Notes: generated from the letters alone by a model not told the origin. A DNA stretch of 64,000 nt from Brienomyrus brachyistius (GCF_023856365.1 NW_026042997.1:1-64000); one strand, 5' to 3'; shown: positions 33,192-45,117, counted from the first letter of the stretch. Numbers and translations: made by a program.

Positions 33192-35279
33192 CTATGGCGG
33201 ACCACTAGAGGTGCAATTTCAATGGAGTGGCACTGCTATGGCTTGCCACTAGAAGCGCAATTTCAAAATTGAGTGGTAGTTCTATGCCTGACCACTAGAA
33301 GCGCAATTTCGAAATGGAGTGGTAGTTCTATGCCTGACCACCGGGGGCGCAATATCGAAATGGAGTTGTAGTTCTATGCCTGACCACTGGAGGCGCGATT
33401 TTGAAATGGAGTGGTAGTTCTATGCCTGACCACCGGGGGCGCAATATCGAAATGGAGTGGTACTTCTATGCCTGACCACCGGGGGCGCAATATCGAAATG
33501 GAGTGGTAGTTCTATGCCTGACCACCGGGGGCGCAATTTCGAAATGGAGTGGTAGTTCTATGCCTGACCACTAGAGGCACGATTTCGAAATGGAATAGTA
33601 GTTCTATGCCTGACCACTAGAGGCGCGATTTCGAAATGGAGTAGTAGTTCTATGGCTTGTCACTAGAAGCGCAATTTCAAAATTGAGTGGTAGTTCTATG
33701 CCTGACCACTAGAAGCGCAATTTCGAAATGGAGTGGTAGTTCTATGCCTGACCACCGGGGGCGCAATATCGAAATGGAGTGGTAGTTCTATGCCTGACCA
33801 CTAGAGGCGCGATTTCGAAATGGAGTAGTACTTCTATGGCTTGCCACTAGAAGCGCAATTTCAAAATTGAGTGGTAGTTCTATGCCTGACCACTAGAAGC
33901 CCAATTTCGAAATGGAGTGGTAGTTCTATGCCTGACCACCGGGGGCGCAATATCGAAATGGAGTGGTAGTTCTATGCCTGACCACTAGAGGCGCGATTTC
34001 GAAATGGAGTGGTAGTTCTATGCCTGACCACTAGAGGCGCAATTTCGAACTGGAGTGGTAGTTCTATGCCTGACCACCGGGGGCGCAATATCGAAATGGA
34101 GTGGTAGTTCTATGCCTGACCACCGGGGGCGCAATATCAAAATGGAGTGGTAGTTCTATGCCTGGCCACTAGAGGCGCAATATCGAAATTGAGTGGTAGT
34201 TCTATGCCGGGCCACTAGAGGCGCAATTTCGAAATGGAGTGGTAGTTCTATGCCTGACCACTAGAGGCACGATTTCGAAATGGAATAGTAGTTCTATGCC
34301 TGACCACTAGAGGCGCAATTTCGAAATGGAGTAGTAGTTCTATGGCTTGTCACTAGAAGCGCAATTTCAAAATTGAGTGGTAGTTCTATGCCTGACCACT
34401 AGAAGCGCAATTTCGAAATGGAGTGGTAGTTCTATGCCTGACCACCGGGGGCGCAATATCGAAATGGAGTTGTAGTTCTATGCCTGACCACTGGAGGCGC
34501 AATATCGAAATTGAGTGGTAGTTCTATGCCGGGCCACTAGAGGCGCAATTTCGAAATGGAGTGGTAGTTCTATGCCTGACCACTAGAGGCACGATTTCGA
34601 AATGGAATAGTAGTTCTATGCCTGACCACTAGAGGCGCAATTTCGAAATGGAGTAGTAGTTCTATGGCTTGTCACTAGAAGCGCAATTTCAAAATTGAGT
34701 GGTAGTTCTATGCCTGACCACTAGAAGCGCAATTTCGAAATGGAGTGGTAGTTCTATGCCTGACCACCGGGGGCGCAATATCGAAATGGAGTGGTAGTTC
34801 TATGCCTGACCACTAGAGGCGCGATTTCGAAATGGAGTAGTACTTCTATGGCTTGCCACTAGAAGCGCAATTTCAAAATTGAGTGGTAGTTCTATGCCTG
34901 ACCACTAGAAGCCCAATTTCGAAATGGAGTGGTAGTTCTATGCCTGACCACCGGGGGCGCAATATCGAAATGGAGTGGTAGTTCTATGCCTGACCACTAG
35001 AAGCGCGATTTCGAAATGGAGTGGTAGTTCTATGCCTGACCACTAGAGGCGCAATTTCGAACTGGAGTGGTAGTTCTATGCCTGACCACCGGGGGCGCAA
35101 TATCGAAATGGAGTGGTAGTTCTATGCCTGACCACCGGGGGCGCAATATCAAAATAGAGTGGTAGTTCTATGCCTGGCCACTAGAGGCGCAATATCGAAA
35201 TTGAGTGGTAGTTCTATGCCTGGCCACTAGAGGCGCAATTTCGAAATGGAGTGGTAGTTCTATGCCTGACCACTAGAGG
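33192..35279 (+). repeat. 46-bp minisatellite, about 45 copies
   Basis: The unit is a 46-mer of the form gaccac(c/t)(g/a)g... then (g)gcgcaatttcgaaatgg, then agtggtagttctatgcct. Variants fall in two classes, one reading CACCGGGGGCGC and one CACTAGAGGCGC or CACTAGAAGCGC. Longer periods exist: a marked variant (ggcacgatttcg...ggaatag) recurs at 33571, 34261 and 34583, 690 bp (15 units) and 322 bp (7 units) apart. Each unit has at least two CpGs. It is non-coding and lies just before the duplicated chemerin block. Confidence 0.95.
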
Positions 35280-37262
35280 TAACCAAAGATATAGCTAGGC
35301 GGTTGCCGACGCTAGATGAGTGACACACACATTTAATGCATGCGCATGCTGCTTGTGGCCTTCTTCTGTGCCTTGCACAGTATAAAACCCCTTAAAACAA
35401 TTACTGAAGCGAGACGGCGCACGCGTTACGGCGACAGATTTAAATTGTGAGTGCACTATATCTCGTCGCAAATGGTGCTTAACCACGGCGGGTCTCAAGC
35501 ACAGGAGACTCCCAATTTCTAAATGACACACACTTGGCTCACAGCGCAAAGTTGTGTTAAACTTGCTTTGTCTAAAGCAGGCACACACATACGAGTATGA
35601 TCCTGATAGGTAACTAAGCTATCGGTCTTATGTCCAAGCGCAACATAATTTAGGTTAGAACCTCATAACAAGTATTCCCGTTCGCTAATAGAGAGATCTC
35701 TCCCAGGATATATAGAAACGGAGACACTCGTCCGAATTGAACCTGGAAACAAAGCGCTACATCTGAGAATCTCGTCAGACATAGGGTTAAAGTTTACTGC
35801 AGTTTAATACGAAAGAACTACAATGAAATCACCGAAAATAAAACAAAATAATATAACTACTAATAATAGAAATAAAAATAACTATAATAAGCCCATATGA
35901 TCCCGCTTAAATGCCTTCAGATTGCCATGAGTGCGACTTTTGCAACCAGTTGACAGTAGCGCTTCTTCACTGCACGTTCGGTCATAAAAAGTTTAAATTG
36001 TGTGCTCAGAATAAGTTTAAACCTTGTGCCTTGTGATTATTAACCAATTTTTATGCTGAATGGTCGGCTCAAACTCAATTGCGAAACACCGTGAGTCTGT
36101 TAATGTGTGACTTAAATGGAACTCATTAATAACCAGTATCACGTAATAACCTGGGTTAGAATAGAAGGCTTGTCCAACGAGCTGCGTCACCAGGTAATGT
36201 AAACGATCGGTAGCGAAGCTCCCCTCACGGCCAATGAGAGAGAGTCTCGCGATATTTCAGGCGAATTTGAGGTTTCAGAGCGTAGATCGCACAGGCAGGG
36301 ATTCTTGTGAGCACTCAATGAACGGAGGCTGAAGTTGTGTAAAAGACATGCATTTATTCCTATAACTAACATAAGACAGACATTACACCTAACAAACAAT
36401 AAACACGAAATAACGGAGTGGACACAAACAATGTAATCATGAAAATGCAATGACCAGATTTAAAATGAGTAACCTTAAAAGGGAAAATACTGTTCTGCAA
36501 AGCAAGCAATTTGTGGAAATACTGTCCTAAAGTAATATAGCAGGTGAATAGGAGTTTAGGTTGTTATAAATGAAAGGAAGTTTGTTTACTTGGTTGCAGA
36601 GTGGGGGGGGGGGGGGTCTTGGCAGTTGGTTGCGGAGGCTGATGAGCTGATGGGTGATGGCACTCAGGGAGGCGCGGTGTTTGCAGCGGTTGTTGGAGTG
36701 GAGCCCCTCTGATTCCCTCTCCTGGTGAAGCTTGGGCTTGGTTGCAGTTCTCTGTCCAGCTGGGTCTTCACTGATAGGCTTCAGGAGGGCTTCTTGTGGG
36801 CTTCTCTTCTCTTGGGCTGATGTTCTCTGCCTCTCTTCGTGCTGATGGTCTTTTGTTTTCTCCTCCCTTCTGTTTCTCCTCTCCTGGCTTTGTTCTGAGG
36901 TGCCAGGTTTTATAGTGTAAAGTTCGTGAATAGGAGTGACCAGGAATTCGACTCCTGGACCAATGGCTGACCATCCATTTGGCGGGCTTTCGGAAGGGGG
37001 TCTGTATCAGTCCTTTTGAGATTTATGACCAGAGTGATTTCCCTTGTATTGATGATTTTCGTTAGGCTGGTGTAACTTTTGATATATTCACTTTCGTGGT
37101 AACCACTGACCAGATTTGGAAACTGGAGTGATTTTCCATCGGTTTGATACCAAACATGCCATAGCAGCCTAGCGGTTCACACCTCATACCATCTGTAATG
37201 ATTAATTAATGATTACTTATATTATGTCGTTATGTTATATTACTCACACCTTATTTTATGCC

Positions 37263-38016
37263 TCACAATCTATATAATTGTAAATATACTGTGTAGCTGC
37301 TGGCGCGTTCCAAACTAAATCTCATTGTACTTACAATGTCAATAAAAACATCCATCCATCCATCTAGGCAGGCCAGTGTCGCCTCCATCCTTCCTGAAGT
37401 CAGTGATTCCTTTGTCTTTGTGCTGTTTAGTGCCAAATTGTTTGCTGAACTCCAACCTATCAGTTTCTGGACCTCATCTCTGTAAGCTGACTCATAAGAA
37501 CCAAAGAGATTTACAAATGAGAGGAGGCCATTCGGCCCATCAAGCTCCTTTGAGGAGAACTTAGCTAATAGCTCAAAAATCTTATCTAGCTCTGATTTAA
37601 AAGAACCCAGGGTTTTAGCTTGTGTTACAATAACAGGAAGACTATTCCATACTCTAACTACACGCTGTGTACAGAAATGCTTCATCAAATTCGTTTTAAA
37701 ATGTTCTCCAGCTAATTTCCACTTATGGCCACGAGTTCTGGTATTTAAACTAACATTGAAATAGCCATTTGGCTGAACAGCATCCAGACCTGTTAGAATC
37801 TTAAACACCTGGATTATGTCCCCCCTTAGTCTCCTTTGCTCGAGGCTAAACAGATTCAGCTCAGCTAACCTCTCCTCATTAGACATTCCTCTAAGACCAG
37901 GAATCATTCTCGTTGCCCTACGTTGCACCTTTTCCAAGGCAGCAATGTCCTTCTTAAGGTATGGTAACCAAACCCGCACACAATATTCTAGGTGGGGTCT
38001 TACCAAGGAATTATAT
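37263..38016 (-). mobile_element. CR1/jockey-like LINE 3' region (copy 1)
   Basis: A 247-codon minus frame starts at RPHLEYCVRVWLPYLKKDI, runs through VQRRATRMIPGLRGM, RRLRGDIIQVFKIL and RTRGHKWKLAGEHFK, then crosses into a different LINE piece (YRDEVQKLIGWSSANNLALN), an L2-like RT segment. It is a composite of two LINE fragments read through by chance. The upstream catalytic domains are absent. Confidence 0.75.
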
Positions 38017-38026
38017 TATCGTAGCA

Positions 38027-38434
38027 TCACTTGCCTTGTCTTAAACTCCACACACCTAGAGATGCAATGTGCCTTCTCGCGTGGTGTTCCTGCAGAGGGA
38101 GTCTGTGAGTGCTGGAGATTGGGGGAGGGGGCAGTGTGGCTATGTCTGCTCTGTGTTCCTCCAGACGAGCAAAGAAGCTGTTTAGCTCCTTTGCTAAAAG
38201 GGCGTTGCTGTTAACAGTGACGGTGTTGTTGCCTTTGAAGTTTGTAATGTGTTGTATTCCCTGCCACACCCACTGTGGGTTGTTGTATGTGAAGTAGACC
38301 TCTATTTTCTGTTTCTCTGCCTGCCTGGCAACCTTGATGCCCCTATTCAGGTTAGCTCTGGCTGCACTCTGTGTTCTTGACTGCGCTGTCTTGTCCTGTA
38401 GTATTGTATTGTTGCTCTTGTGTTTATCTTGCAC
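38027..38434 (-). mobile_element. L2-like LINE endonuclease-RT linker fragment (copy 1)
   Basis: The minus frame contains ARANLNRGIKVARQAEKQKI, NPQWVWQGIQHITNFKG and LAKELNSFFARLEEHRAD, the linker region between the endonuclease and reverse transcriptase in fish L2-like LINEs. It ends in Pro-rich sequence. It is isolated from other LINE domains. A plus-strand LINE 3' end with 'aacaataaacccacttgacc' abuts it near 38580-38610. Confidence 0.65.
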
Positions 38435-38937
38435 TTTCTCCCTCTGTTTGTGCTCCTTTCACTCTGTATAGTTCTATCTTGCCCGCACTTGTGTCATCTT
38501 GTGTTGTTTCTGTTTTTCTTCTTTGTGTTGCACCGTGGTCCAGGAGGAACAATGTTTCCTTTCACTGTGTACTGTGTATATTGCTGAAATAACAATAAAC
38601 CCACTTGACCACCTGCCTCAATTCATCCTGAAGAGTTTTCCAATGTTGTTCAAAGGTCTGTTTGTTTCGAGTGAAGGACACGCCCCTGGACGTGCTGGAT
38701 AAGGGGACCACAGATCAGTGTCCTCAGTCCTGCTTCTCCCTTCAAAGCTGAGAGGAAGATGACCCGCCTGCTGCTTCTGGTTTTGGCTTATGGAGCTCTG
38801 CTTATCTCCACAGAGGCCCAGCAAGATTACCACAGTCTCCCTGCACTCACAAGACGGCCATTAAACTCGCAGTCGAAAATGCTCATCAAGGAACCCGTCA
38901 GCACATGAATTTCTATAACATCCAGGGCCGTCCGAAG

Positions 38938-39239
38938 GTAACTGCTGAGAAAGTGTTTACAAAAGTGTGAAACTTTCATCATCTGCAAGCTGAACTAATG
39001 AGTATCACATTGATTTTGATGTTTTAATTTCAATGCATATGATGCTTAATGTCTCTTCACAATGAAAGTGATGGTTGTATATCTCAGCCCTGGTCAATTT
39101 TACCTTCTCACAGTTTCTCTCTGAATCTGCTGCAGTCAAGTCTGTGACAGTTTGCCATTTTTTGGGTGATTATTGTTTGTTATATTGCCTTTAAAACAGT
39201 TGTAGGCAATTTTGTATATAACGTGTTTATGTGATTTAG
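38938..39239 (+). other. Chemerin-like intron 1
   Basis: Non-coding, bounded by GTAACT and ATTTAG. No repeat recognised. Confidence 0.5.
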
Positions 39240-39344
39240 ATCAGCAGTGAATACATTGACATTGAGATTCTCTTGAGAGCAACAAAATGTCCAAAGTCAA
39301 CTGCAACAGACCATCGGGCTGACTGTATTTTCATGGACAAGAGG

Positions 39345-40151
39345 GTAAGTAAAGAGTCACTGTGACTGTGAGCATTGGACATATCAGTTAGCAAATTAAT
39401 TTAGGTTCATGTTAACTTTTTTGATGCCCTGCGGGGGAAAGTTAGCCAACAATAAAGTAACAAATACATAGGTGGCCTCAAAGAGCCAGTTCCTTCACCT
39501 TATTCTCAAATTTTAGTAGGTTTACAGGCTTAAAGGCTGGATTACCAGGCAGAAGCAAATGCTAATCATCTGAGGGGTGACCTGTAGATTATGCTTCGAG
39601 CTATGAACCCTAGCTGGCCTTATTTAAAGACCTGTGGGCTGTACTACAAAGCGGGTTTTACATACCCAGAGTTAACTCAATCGAGCCAGGTTAACTAAAA
39701 CTCATTGTTGAAATCAGCCTTAAATGGCAGTGTGGTGTTTTGTGGTGAAAGGGCAGGACTTAACTCTTGTTTTAATTAGAAAGCCAGTAATTAAACCTGG
39801 TCAGAGCAGGGTAGATGTGCAGTGTGAATTACCCTTTAAATTTACCTCTTTAAATAGTGAACTACAGGACCACTTAGCTTGATCGGAGGACAGTATTTTA
39901 ATACAGAGCAGTGTTCAGTTAAACGGGATTTGTTGTTCATACTTTTAGATGAACTTGCTTTGTATAATATAGCCTTATGGTGACCCTGCTTTGGAAGCTC
40001 TTTCCTCTAAAATTGTTCTGTGTCATTAAACCCTGCACTCCAGCAGCTCTGCCTTAAATCATTAGATATATCTTTACTACACCTTCTCTCACTGTATTTA
40101 TTGCCCACCACTCTTTAAATACTGTTTTTGTGTGTCTGTGTGTTTTTGCAG
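39345..40151 (+). other. Chemerin-like intron 2
   Basis: Bounded by GTAAGT and TTTGCAG. No further gene or named repeat seen. Intron 3 (40245-40829) is similar and includes an 11-G run near 40419. Confidence 0.5.
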
Positions 40152-41045
40152 CCATTCATTAACTGTAGAGTTTGCAGCAGACGGTCTGGTAATGATCTTA
40201 CACATCCATCAAATGACTGTGTACCAAACAAGAAAGTGGATGAAGTAAGTGTAGAGAGTCTTAGCATTATGGAAATGTAACAGGTGTGTGAATTGTGTCT
40301 AAACATGTGGTTAAACTTTGATTGTGTTTGTACATGCAAAAATTTGATCAGAGTACTGTTTATTAATGACAATGTAACTTTTAATCTGAACAACAGTGGC
40401 AGCACCAAGGAAAAGCTTGGGGGGGGGGGCTCTAGCTCCTCCTCCAATGACCATAGTACCCCCACAGCACCCCCAAAATATTGGTTTCATTTTTTCTTTA
40501 ACTATCTGTAAAATCTGTATATTGTGTAAGACATTTTTGCGGTTTTTACAGCATACTTGTAGTGTATTTTTTCTTCAAAGTACACATAGAGGCTCTGTGA
40601 GCTAGACGTTAGAATTTCATATTTTATCCTATTTTATCCATGCTGTAGCTTATCGTGCTGTGTGCTTCTATACACCATCTACATAAGCTGAAAAGCTAAA
40701 GCACCCGGTCTAAATAATCTCACTCCCCTATAGCACCTGTAGCATTAAGTCACTGGCGCTGCCACTGCTGAATAAACGACTCCAATCTGACTAAACCGCT
40801 TAACTTTTCCTCCCCATGTTACATTTCAGGACAAACGACGTAATATGTGTCCTTCTGATAAACCTCTTCTCAGACCTAAAACTGCCTTGGCTTCCAAGGA
40901 CACTAAAGAAGCTGAAGGAGACCGTCTGGCTGTTTCTGATGGCTGATGGTCCTGCAATGTGGACCAGAGGAGGAAACTGGGAGGGAAAATGCTTTGCTTT
41001 ATATCATGCCCACCCAAAGCCCCCAGTGAGTAAGCCATAGGCGCC

Positions 41046-41130
41046 GATAGCATGGAAAAACTCCCAAGAAGGAAGAAACCTTGGGAGGGACCAAACTCAA
41101 AGGGGGAGCCCATCCTCCTGGGGCCGGCAA
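41046..41130 (+). repeat. Dispersed repeat tail
   Basis: 'gaagaaaccttgggagggac' and 'aaagggggagcccatcctcc' match 30830-30880. It lies just after the chemerin-like stop, so it may be part of the 3' UTR. Confidence 0.6.
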
Positions 41131-41394
41131 AGTGTAGGTGCAGGATCACAAAAAAACTTGACGAGAGAAACGAGAGAATTCGACTGTCCCTCACAAAAAC
41201 TGTAAAGTTTTAGTGGCTAAATTGCTTTTTCTATGCCTTTTCAAACAGGAGGAGATTTGTTTGGCTATACGTAGAAATTTTCTATACAATTTAGACAGCA
41301 CAGAATCATTAACCTACTTTAATGCATTTATTAATACAACCACATATTTCACACATTTTGACATCAGTCATGCAGTGAAGATACAGTCTCTTTA

Positions 41395-41585
41395 TTTCTT
41401 GACGCCAACCCTCCCCATTAATCCGGGCTTGGGACCGACACCTAGTTGAGCTGGCTTTCTCCCTTAAGTGGCTGGGTTAGGCTAAACTATGTACATATTT
41501 ATGAAGACTACTATAAATTTATAAAGACCTCCCTAAATATGTAGTCTAACAAAACGCAGTTTAAAGAAGGTAGCCTACCTGGTAA
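41395..41585 (-). repeat. Dispersed repeat; inverted relative at 54776-54960
   Basis: The stretch 'taatccgggcttgggaccga' and 'agaaggtagcctacctgg' is found reverse-complemented at 54776-54960, with indels. It has no coding potential. Confidence 0.8.
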
Positions 41586-41589
41586 ACAA

Positions 41590-42100
41590 AGAAATTAAAA
41601 GGCCCACAGCATATAATCGGGCTATATCCAAGCAGTTTTTAAGAACGTAACCTACATGGCGAAATTGAATTACTTTCTGGACCAACAAACGCAACCAGAC
41701 ATGAACATTATGCACCTTCCTAGTCTTGATGTATGTCGTCATACAGATGAGGACGTTAAGGCAGCCTTTAGGTCCGACCCATCATGCACTGCAGTTTTTT
41801 GCAAATTCCTCAGATGGAAAACCATTAAATACCTCTTCTATTACCTTATATTACCTTATATTCATGTAATAAATATACAAATATCAATTAGTTGGAAATC
41901 AGCCAGACAGACGTAATTACTACAAATGGTTTCCACTGTATTTGTGACTCTGAGTGCCGCAGGCTTGGATGCAGTGCCGCACCATTTTGTAAGGCATGCA
42001 CTGGCCAATCATGTAGCACTTCTCTCATAAATATTAATGAGACATCACCTACCACCCTGCAAAAAAGAAATTTGCCGCTCGTCCCCCTGCACATGAACCA
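41590..42100. other. No gene recognised
   Basis: Open frames here are Cys-rich by chance and overlap on both strands. None has splice or domain support. Confidence 0.4.
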
Positions 42101-42230
42101 ACATGGCTGTGTCAACCAGCGGAGCTCCGGAGCCTCTGGAGAAACACGCGGCAAAAAAGGCTCGCATACGGTCTTCCAGAGTTTGGGAATACTTCAGTCA
42201 TGACACCTTTTCTGCGCCTCTACTGTAGCT
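42100..42230 (+). mobile_element. Possible BED-finger start of a hAT/ZBED transposase
   Basis: The frame beginning at an ATG near 42102 reads MAVSTSGAPEPLEKH, then AKKARIRSSRVWEYF, then ends at TAG. RSSRVWEYF resembles the first strand of BED zinc fingers (KSKVWxxF). The rest of the finger is missing, so this is tentative. Confidence 0.3.
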
Positions 42231-42839
42231 GGCGTTAATGACGCTGTTTCAGCCATTTTATATTTTCTGTTTACTTATTCTGTCATGTAAGACTGAGACA
42301 AATTATCGTTTACGACTATTCTTACACACTGTAGCCTGACTTGCTGACTTAAGTAAGCTTAACTATAAGCTACCTTTGCTAGTGTTTGTGAATAACATGT
42401 TTCTCTAGTTATGAAATTATTCCATGTTTTAGCATCTGTTTCAACATTAAAGTCAAATTGGTATATTGAAATATGTAAAAACTATTGAACTATTAGCTTA
42501 AGTCTAACATAGAAAATCCTACTGAATCTCTTAAGATTTTCCTTTTTTGTTAATGCACTAATGTTTAAGAAGTGTCTTAAATTGAATTTCAGATTTGTGT
42601 GTGGGTGGGAGTGGGTGAATTGTATTAAATTCATACATTCATTCTTTTGGCTCAGACATTACTGACCTAAAACAAATTGAGGCATTGGGTAAGTGCTTAA
42701 ATTAGCTACTAAATGGCAAAAAATATTCTAAATATCACATTTTCCATTCTTCGGTATAATTTTAATGAATCACCTATGCTGCCAAACATTAACGCATAGA
42801 TTGTCACAACACTCTATGTTTTAGTTCTTCTTTATGTGT
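42231..42839. other. No gene recognised
   Basis: AT-rich sequence with nothing assignable. Confidence 0.5.
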
Positions 42840-43135
42840 ATAGGACGGTGTGATGGTTCTGGTGGTGGGTGTGGCCGACGCTGCTCGCGATGTTTGGCTA
42901 TGCTGCAGTCCCAGGGACCAAGTTGGAACACATTTCCACCTTCAAGCTTAGGTGGAAAAAACGGCACCGAGACCCAGCAGCAGGACAACTTCTTGTCCAG
43001 ACAACCAGCCCTGCTTCATCATTGAAGTAAGCCCTGTGAACAGGAGCGAGATGTACTTCTGCAGTGGATGTTATAGCGGAAAGAACATCCCCATCCTCAC
43101 GTCTGCCGGAGTGCCCCCTCAAGTGGGTGTGTGAC
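42840..43135 (+). other. Exon-like GC-richer block, Cys-containing frame
   Basis: GC content and codon texture rise sharply here against AT-rich flanks. One frame reads TTSCPDNQPCFIIEVSPVNR then SEMYFCSGCYSG before TGA at 43132-43134. It is broken upstream by a TAG near 42950. The 'VNRSEMYFC' stretch recalls the end of an Ig V domain (xxDxxxYxC), which would fit a decayed immune-receptor exon, but the first half does not align to anything I recognise. A GT follows 'ccccctcaag' near 43123. Unresolved. Confidence 0.25.
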
Positions 43136-43169
43136 TTAACTCGATGGATGAATTGGACAGAATGTACTG

Positions 43170-43790
43170 TTACTAGAGGTCGACCGATATGGGTTTTTCA
43201 AGTCAAGGGTCAGGCGATGGCCGATATATGCTGCTGATTTTTTTTGGCCGATAATTGGACGTTTTCCCCTCTATTTGCATGGTAAAATATCACACTAATA
43301 ATAACAAACGATACACAAAATTTCTCAATTTAGCATTTATTGAATACTCGAATACTTGAATACTGGAAACAATAACACATTTATAAACAATAAAAATAGC
43401 AGCATCAGAATCTCTGTTAGTGCACAATATAGCAGCAAACTCCTCATGTTTGACGGAAGGAAATTTGTAAACAATACAAAAAGGAATAAGCATGTTATCT
43501 TTAGTTGTAATCCCACTTCCAGTCCCTGAGTCTTACTCACCACACTCATACTTCACAGCAAACAGACAGCAGTTAATTAACCAGAAGAGAAAAATGCAAA
43601 AACACAACAGAACTTGTAAATAATAACAAACTAATAGACAATAAAAATAGCAGCATCAGAATCTCTATTAGTGCCAAATATAGCAGCAAACTCCTCATGT
43701 CTGACGGAAGGAAAATTTGTAAATACACAAAGGAATGAGCACATCTTCAGTTTTAATCCCATTTCCAGTCCCTGAGTCTTCCTCATCCCA
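43170..43790. mobile_element. Repeat with two 245-bp tandem units
   Basis: The start 'tagaggtcgaccgatatggg' and 'ggccgatatatgctgctgat' match a repeat widespread in fish genomes. Downstream, 43380-43545 is repeated at 43626-43785 ('atagcagcatcagaatctct', 'gcaaactcctcatg', 'cagtccctgagtctt'). No transposase is visible. Confidence 0.55.
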
Positions 43791-43847
43791 CAAGCAGGCA
43801 AGGCATGTCACCCCGGTTGTGTAACACTTATTTTATAAAATAAATAA

Positions 43848-45090
43848 GTGCCCCCTGCGGCCCCAGAGCCCGAGCAGCCGTCTCCGCTGCCTGCAGCTAC
43901 CGCGCCCACGTCCGAGGCGCTTTCCCTGCCTGCAGCTCCCGGGCAGGCGCCCCCTCTGCAGCCTGCAGCTCCAGTCCCTGGCCCCACTCCAGTCCCTTCT
44001 CCCCCTGTGACTCTGGTACCCTCACCCCGACGAGCCCGACCCCGGCCGCAGGTCCTTATGTCTGTGTCCCATAAGGGGAGAGGACACAGACGCACGGCTG
44101 GGGTCCCACCCGCCCAGCCCCCTGGCTCGCCCTCCCTCGCCGGCGCTAGGGCTTGGTCGGCACCTGCGGGTCCTGGCCCTCCGGGTCGGCTGTCGTCTGC
44201 GGGTCCCCCTCCGCGGCCTCGTCGCCCTGCCTCGGTCCCTCCTCCGGCGTCTTATCGGTTGCCTGCGGGCCCCCCGACGGCGGCTCCTCATTCGCCTGCT
44301 GGTCCTCCCGCTCTGGCGTGTCGGAGGACGTCGCCGTCTGCTGCGGCTCCCCCTCTCTCCTTGCCCTCGCCAGGGTCCCTTCCAGCTCCTTCGTCCCCTT
44401 CCCTGGTCTCCCCTCCGACTCCCTCCTTCGTCCCTGCGTTTGTCCCTCACCCCGTCTCCTCGGCCCCTCCGGCTCCGGCCTCCCGGCCGCCTGCAGCCCT
44501 TCCGGCTGCCTCCCGTCGCCCGCTGGGTCTCCCTCGGGCTCCTCTTGGTTCCCCCTCCTTCTCTCCCTGGCCTCCCGTCTTTGTCCCTCCTGCCTCTGCT
44601 CCCCCTCGCTTTGTTCCTCCTGTCTCTGTCCCTCCTCTCTTTGTCCCTCGTCCCTCTGGCTTCTGCTCCTCTTTCCCCGATGTTCCCTTCGTTCACTCCC
44701 GGTCCTTTTGTCCTGCCTGTTCCCTCCGTGTCCCCCTTTCTGATCTGTTTCTCTGCCTTTCCTGTCTTATGTCAAGTCTTGTCCTGGCTCCTTCCCCTGT
44801 GCCAGTTCTGTCTGTCCGTTCTGTTCCCTGTCCCTCATTAATGAGGTTTTATATAGATATACATATATGCCCGGCTTGTCCGCTCCTCGTGTGTGCCACG
44901 CCCCCTGATTACCCACGTGTGCTTCCCTGATCGTCTCCTGCTTTGCCCGATTACTTTGATTAGTCATGACCTATTTTAAGTCCTGGTCTTACCTGTTTGC
45001 CCTGTCCGTCATTGTAGTTTGTCAATGCCTGCGTTCCGTCCTGCTCTACCCGCTCCGTTTCCCCGATTAAAGACCCGTTTTCACAAACAC
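43848..45090 (+). mobile_element. LTR-retrotransposon 3' end: Pro-rich frame plus LTR
   Basis: A 360-codon frame rich in Pro, Ala, Ser and Arg runs to 44930. It opens with the same PPAAPEPEQP block as 21430-21600 and ends in LTR-derived VCATPPDYPRVLP. LTR homology (to 3006-3282) begins near 44870 ('gcccggcttgtccgctcctc') and runs to about 45090, without the usual TGTCA start or TGACA end. Known gypsy-type elements often carry such low-complexity sequence before the 3' LTR. The frame also opens on the opposite strand, which argues against a conserved protein. Confidence 0.6.
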
Positions 45091-45117
45091 AAAAAAAACT
45101 ATATGTATACATATACA

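Larger units (their letters stand above)
35387..40766 (+). repeat. Segmental duplication, copy 1
   Basis: The whole interval matches 58623-64000 in the same orientation (offset 23236, becoming 23234 after a G-run). The differences I noticed are five substitutions (36850, 36987, 37024, 40376, 40642) and a 2-base change in the G-run near 36603. I did not compare every base. The left edge is sharp: it breaks in 'accccttaaaac'. The right edge is beyond the window in copy 2. Confidence 0.95.
38759..40946 (+). pseudogene. Chemerin (RARRES2)-like gene, frameshifted exon 1 (copy 1)
   Basis: The predicted exons are 38759-38937, 39240-39344, 40152-40244 and 40830-40946, with GT/AG borders and phase 0 at every junction. 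Exon 1 gives a signal peptide (MTRLLLLVLAYGALLIS) then DYHSLPAL; after a frameshift it continues AIKLAVENAHQGTRQHMNFY. Exon 2 has YIDIEILLRATKC, exon 3 PFINCRVCSRRSG, exon 4 a Cys-containing tail. The cystatin-fold layout and cysteine spacing (C-x11-C-x10-C-xx-C-x15-C-x13-C) match chemerin, a secreted chemoattractant and adipokine whose human form is 163 residues; restoring one lost base in exon 1 would give about 164 codons. Exon 1 is 179 bases, which does not fit its phases, and the start frame ends at TGA within exon 1. Family call is by pattern; cathelicidin or another cystatin-fold secreted protein is possible. Confidence 0.65.

Noticed and set aside
33192..35279. CRISPR-like array
   Set aside because: Units are contiguous tandem repeats without spacers, in a vertebrate genome.
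37263..38006. 247-codon frame as one reverse-transcriptase gene
   Set aside because: It joins the ends of two different LINE families and lacks the catalytic core.
41892..42203. Cys-rich 103-codon open frame as a secreted peptide
   Set aside because: No signal peptide or splice support; a better BED-like reading lies in another frame.
43848..44930. Long Pro/Ser/Ala-rich open frame as a host protein gene
   Set aside because: Both strands are open, composition is low-complexity, it recurs at 21430 and runs straight into LTR sequence. It is a retrotransposon end.
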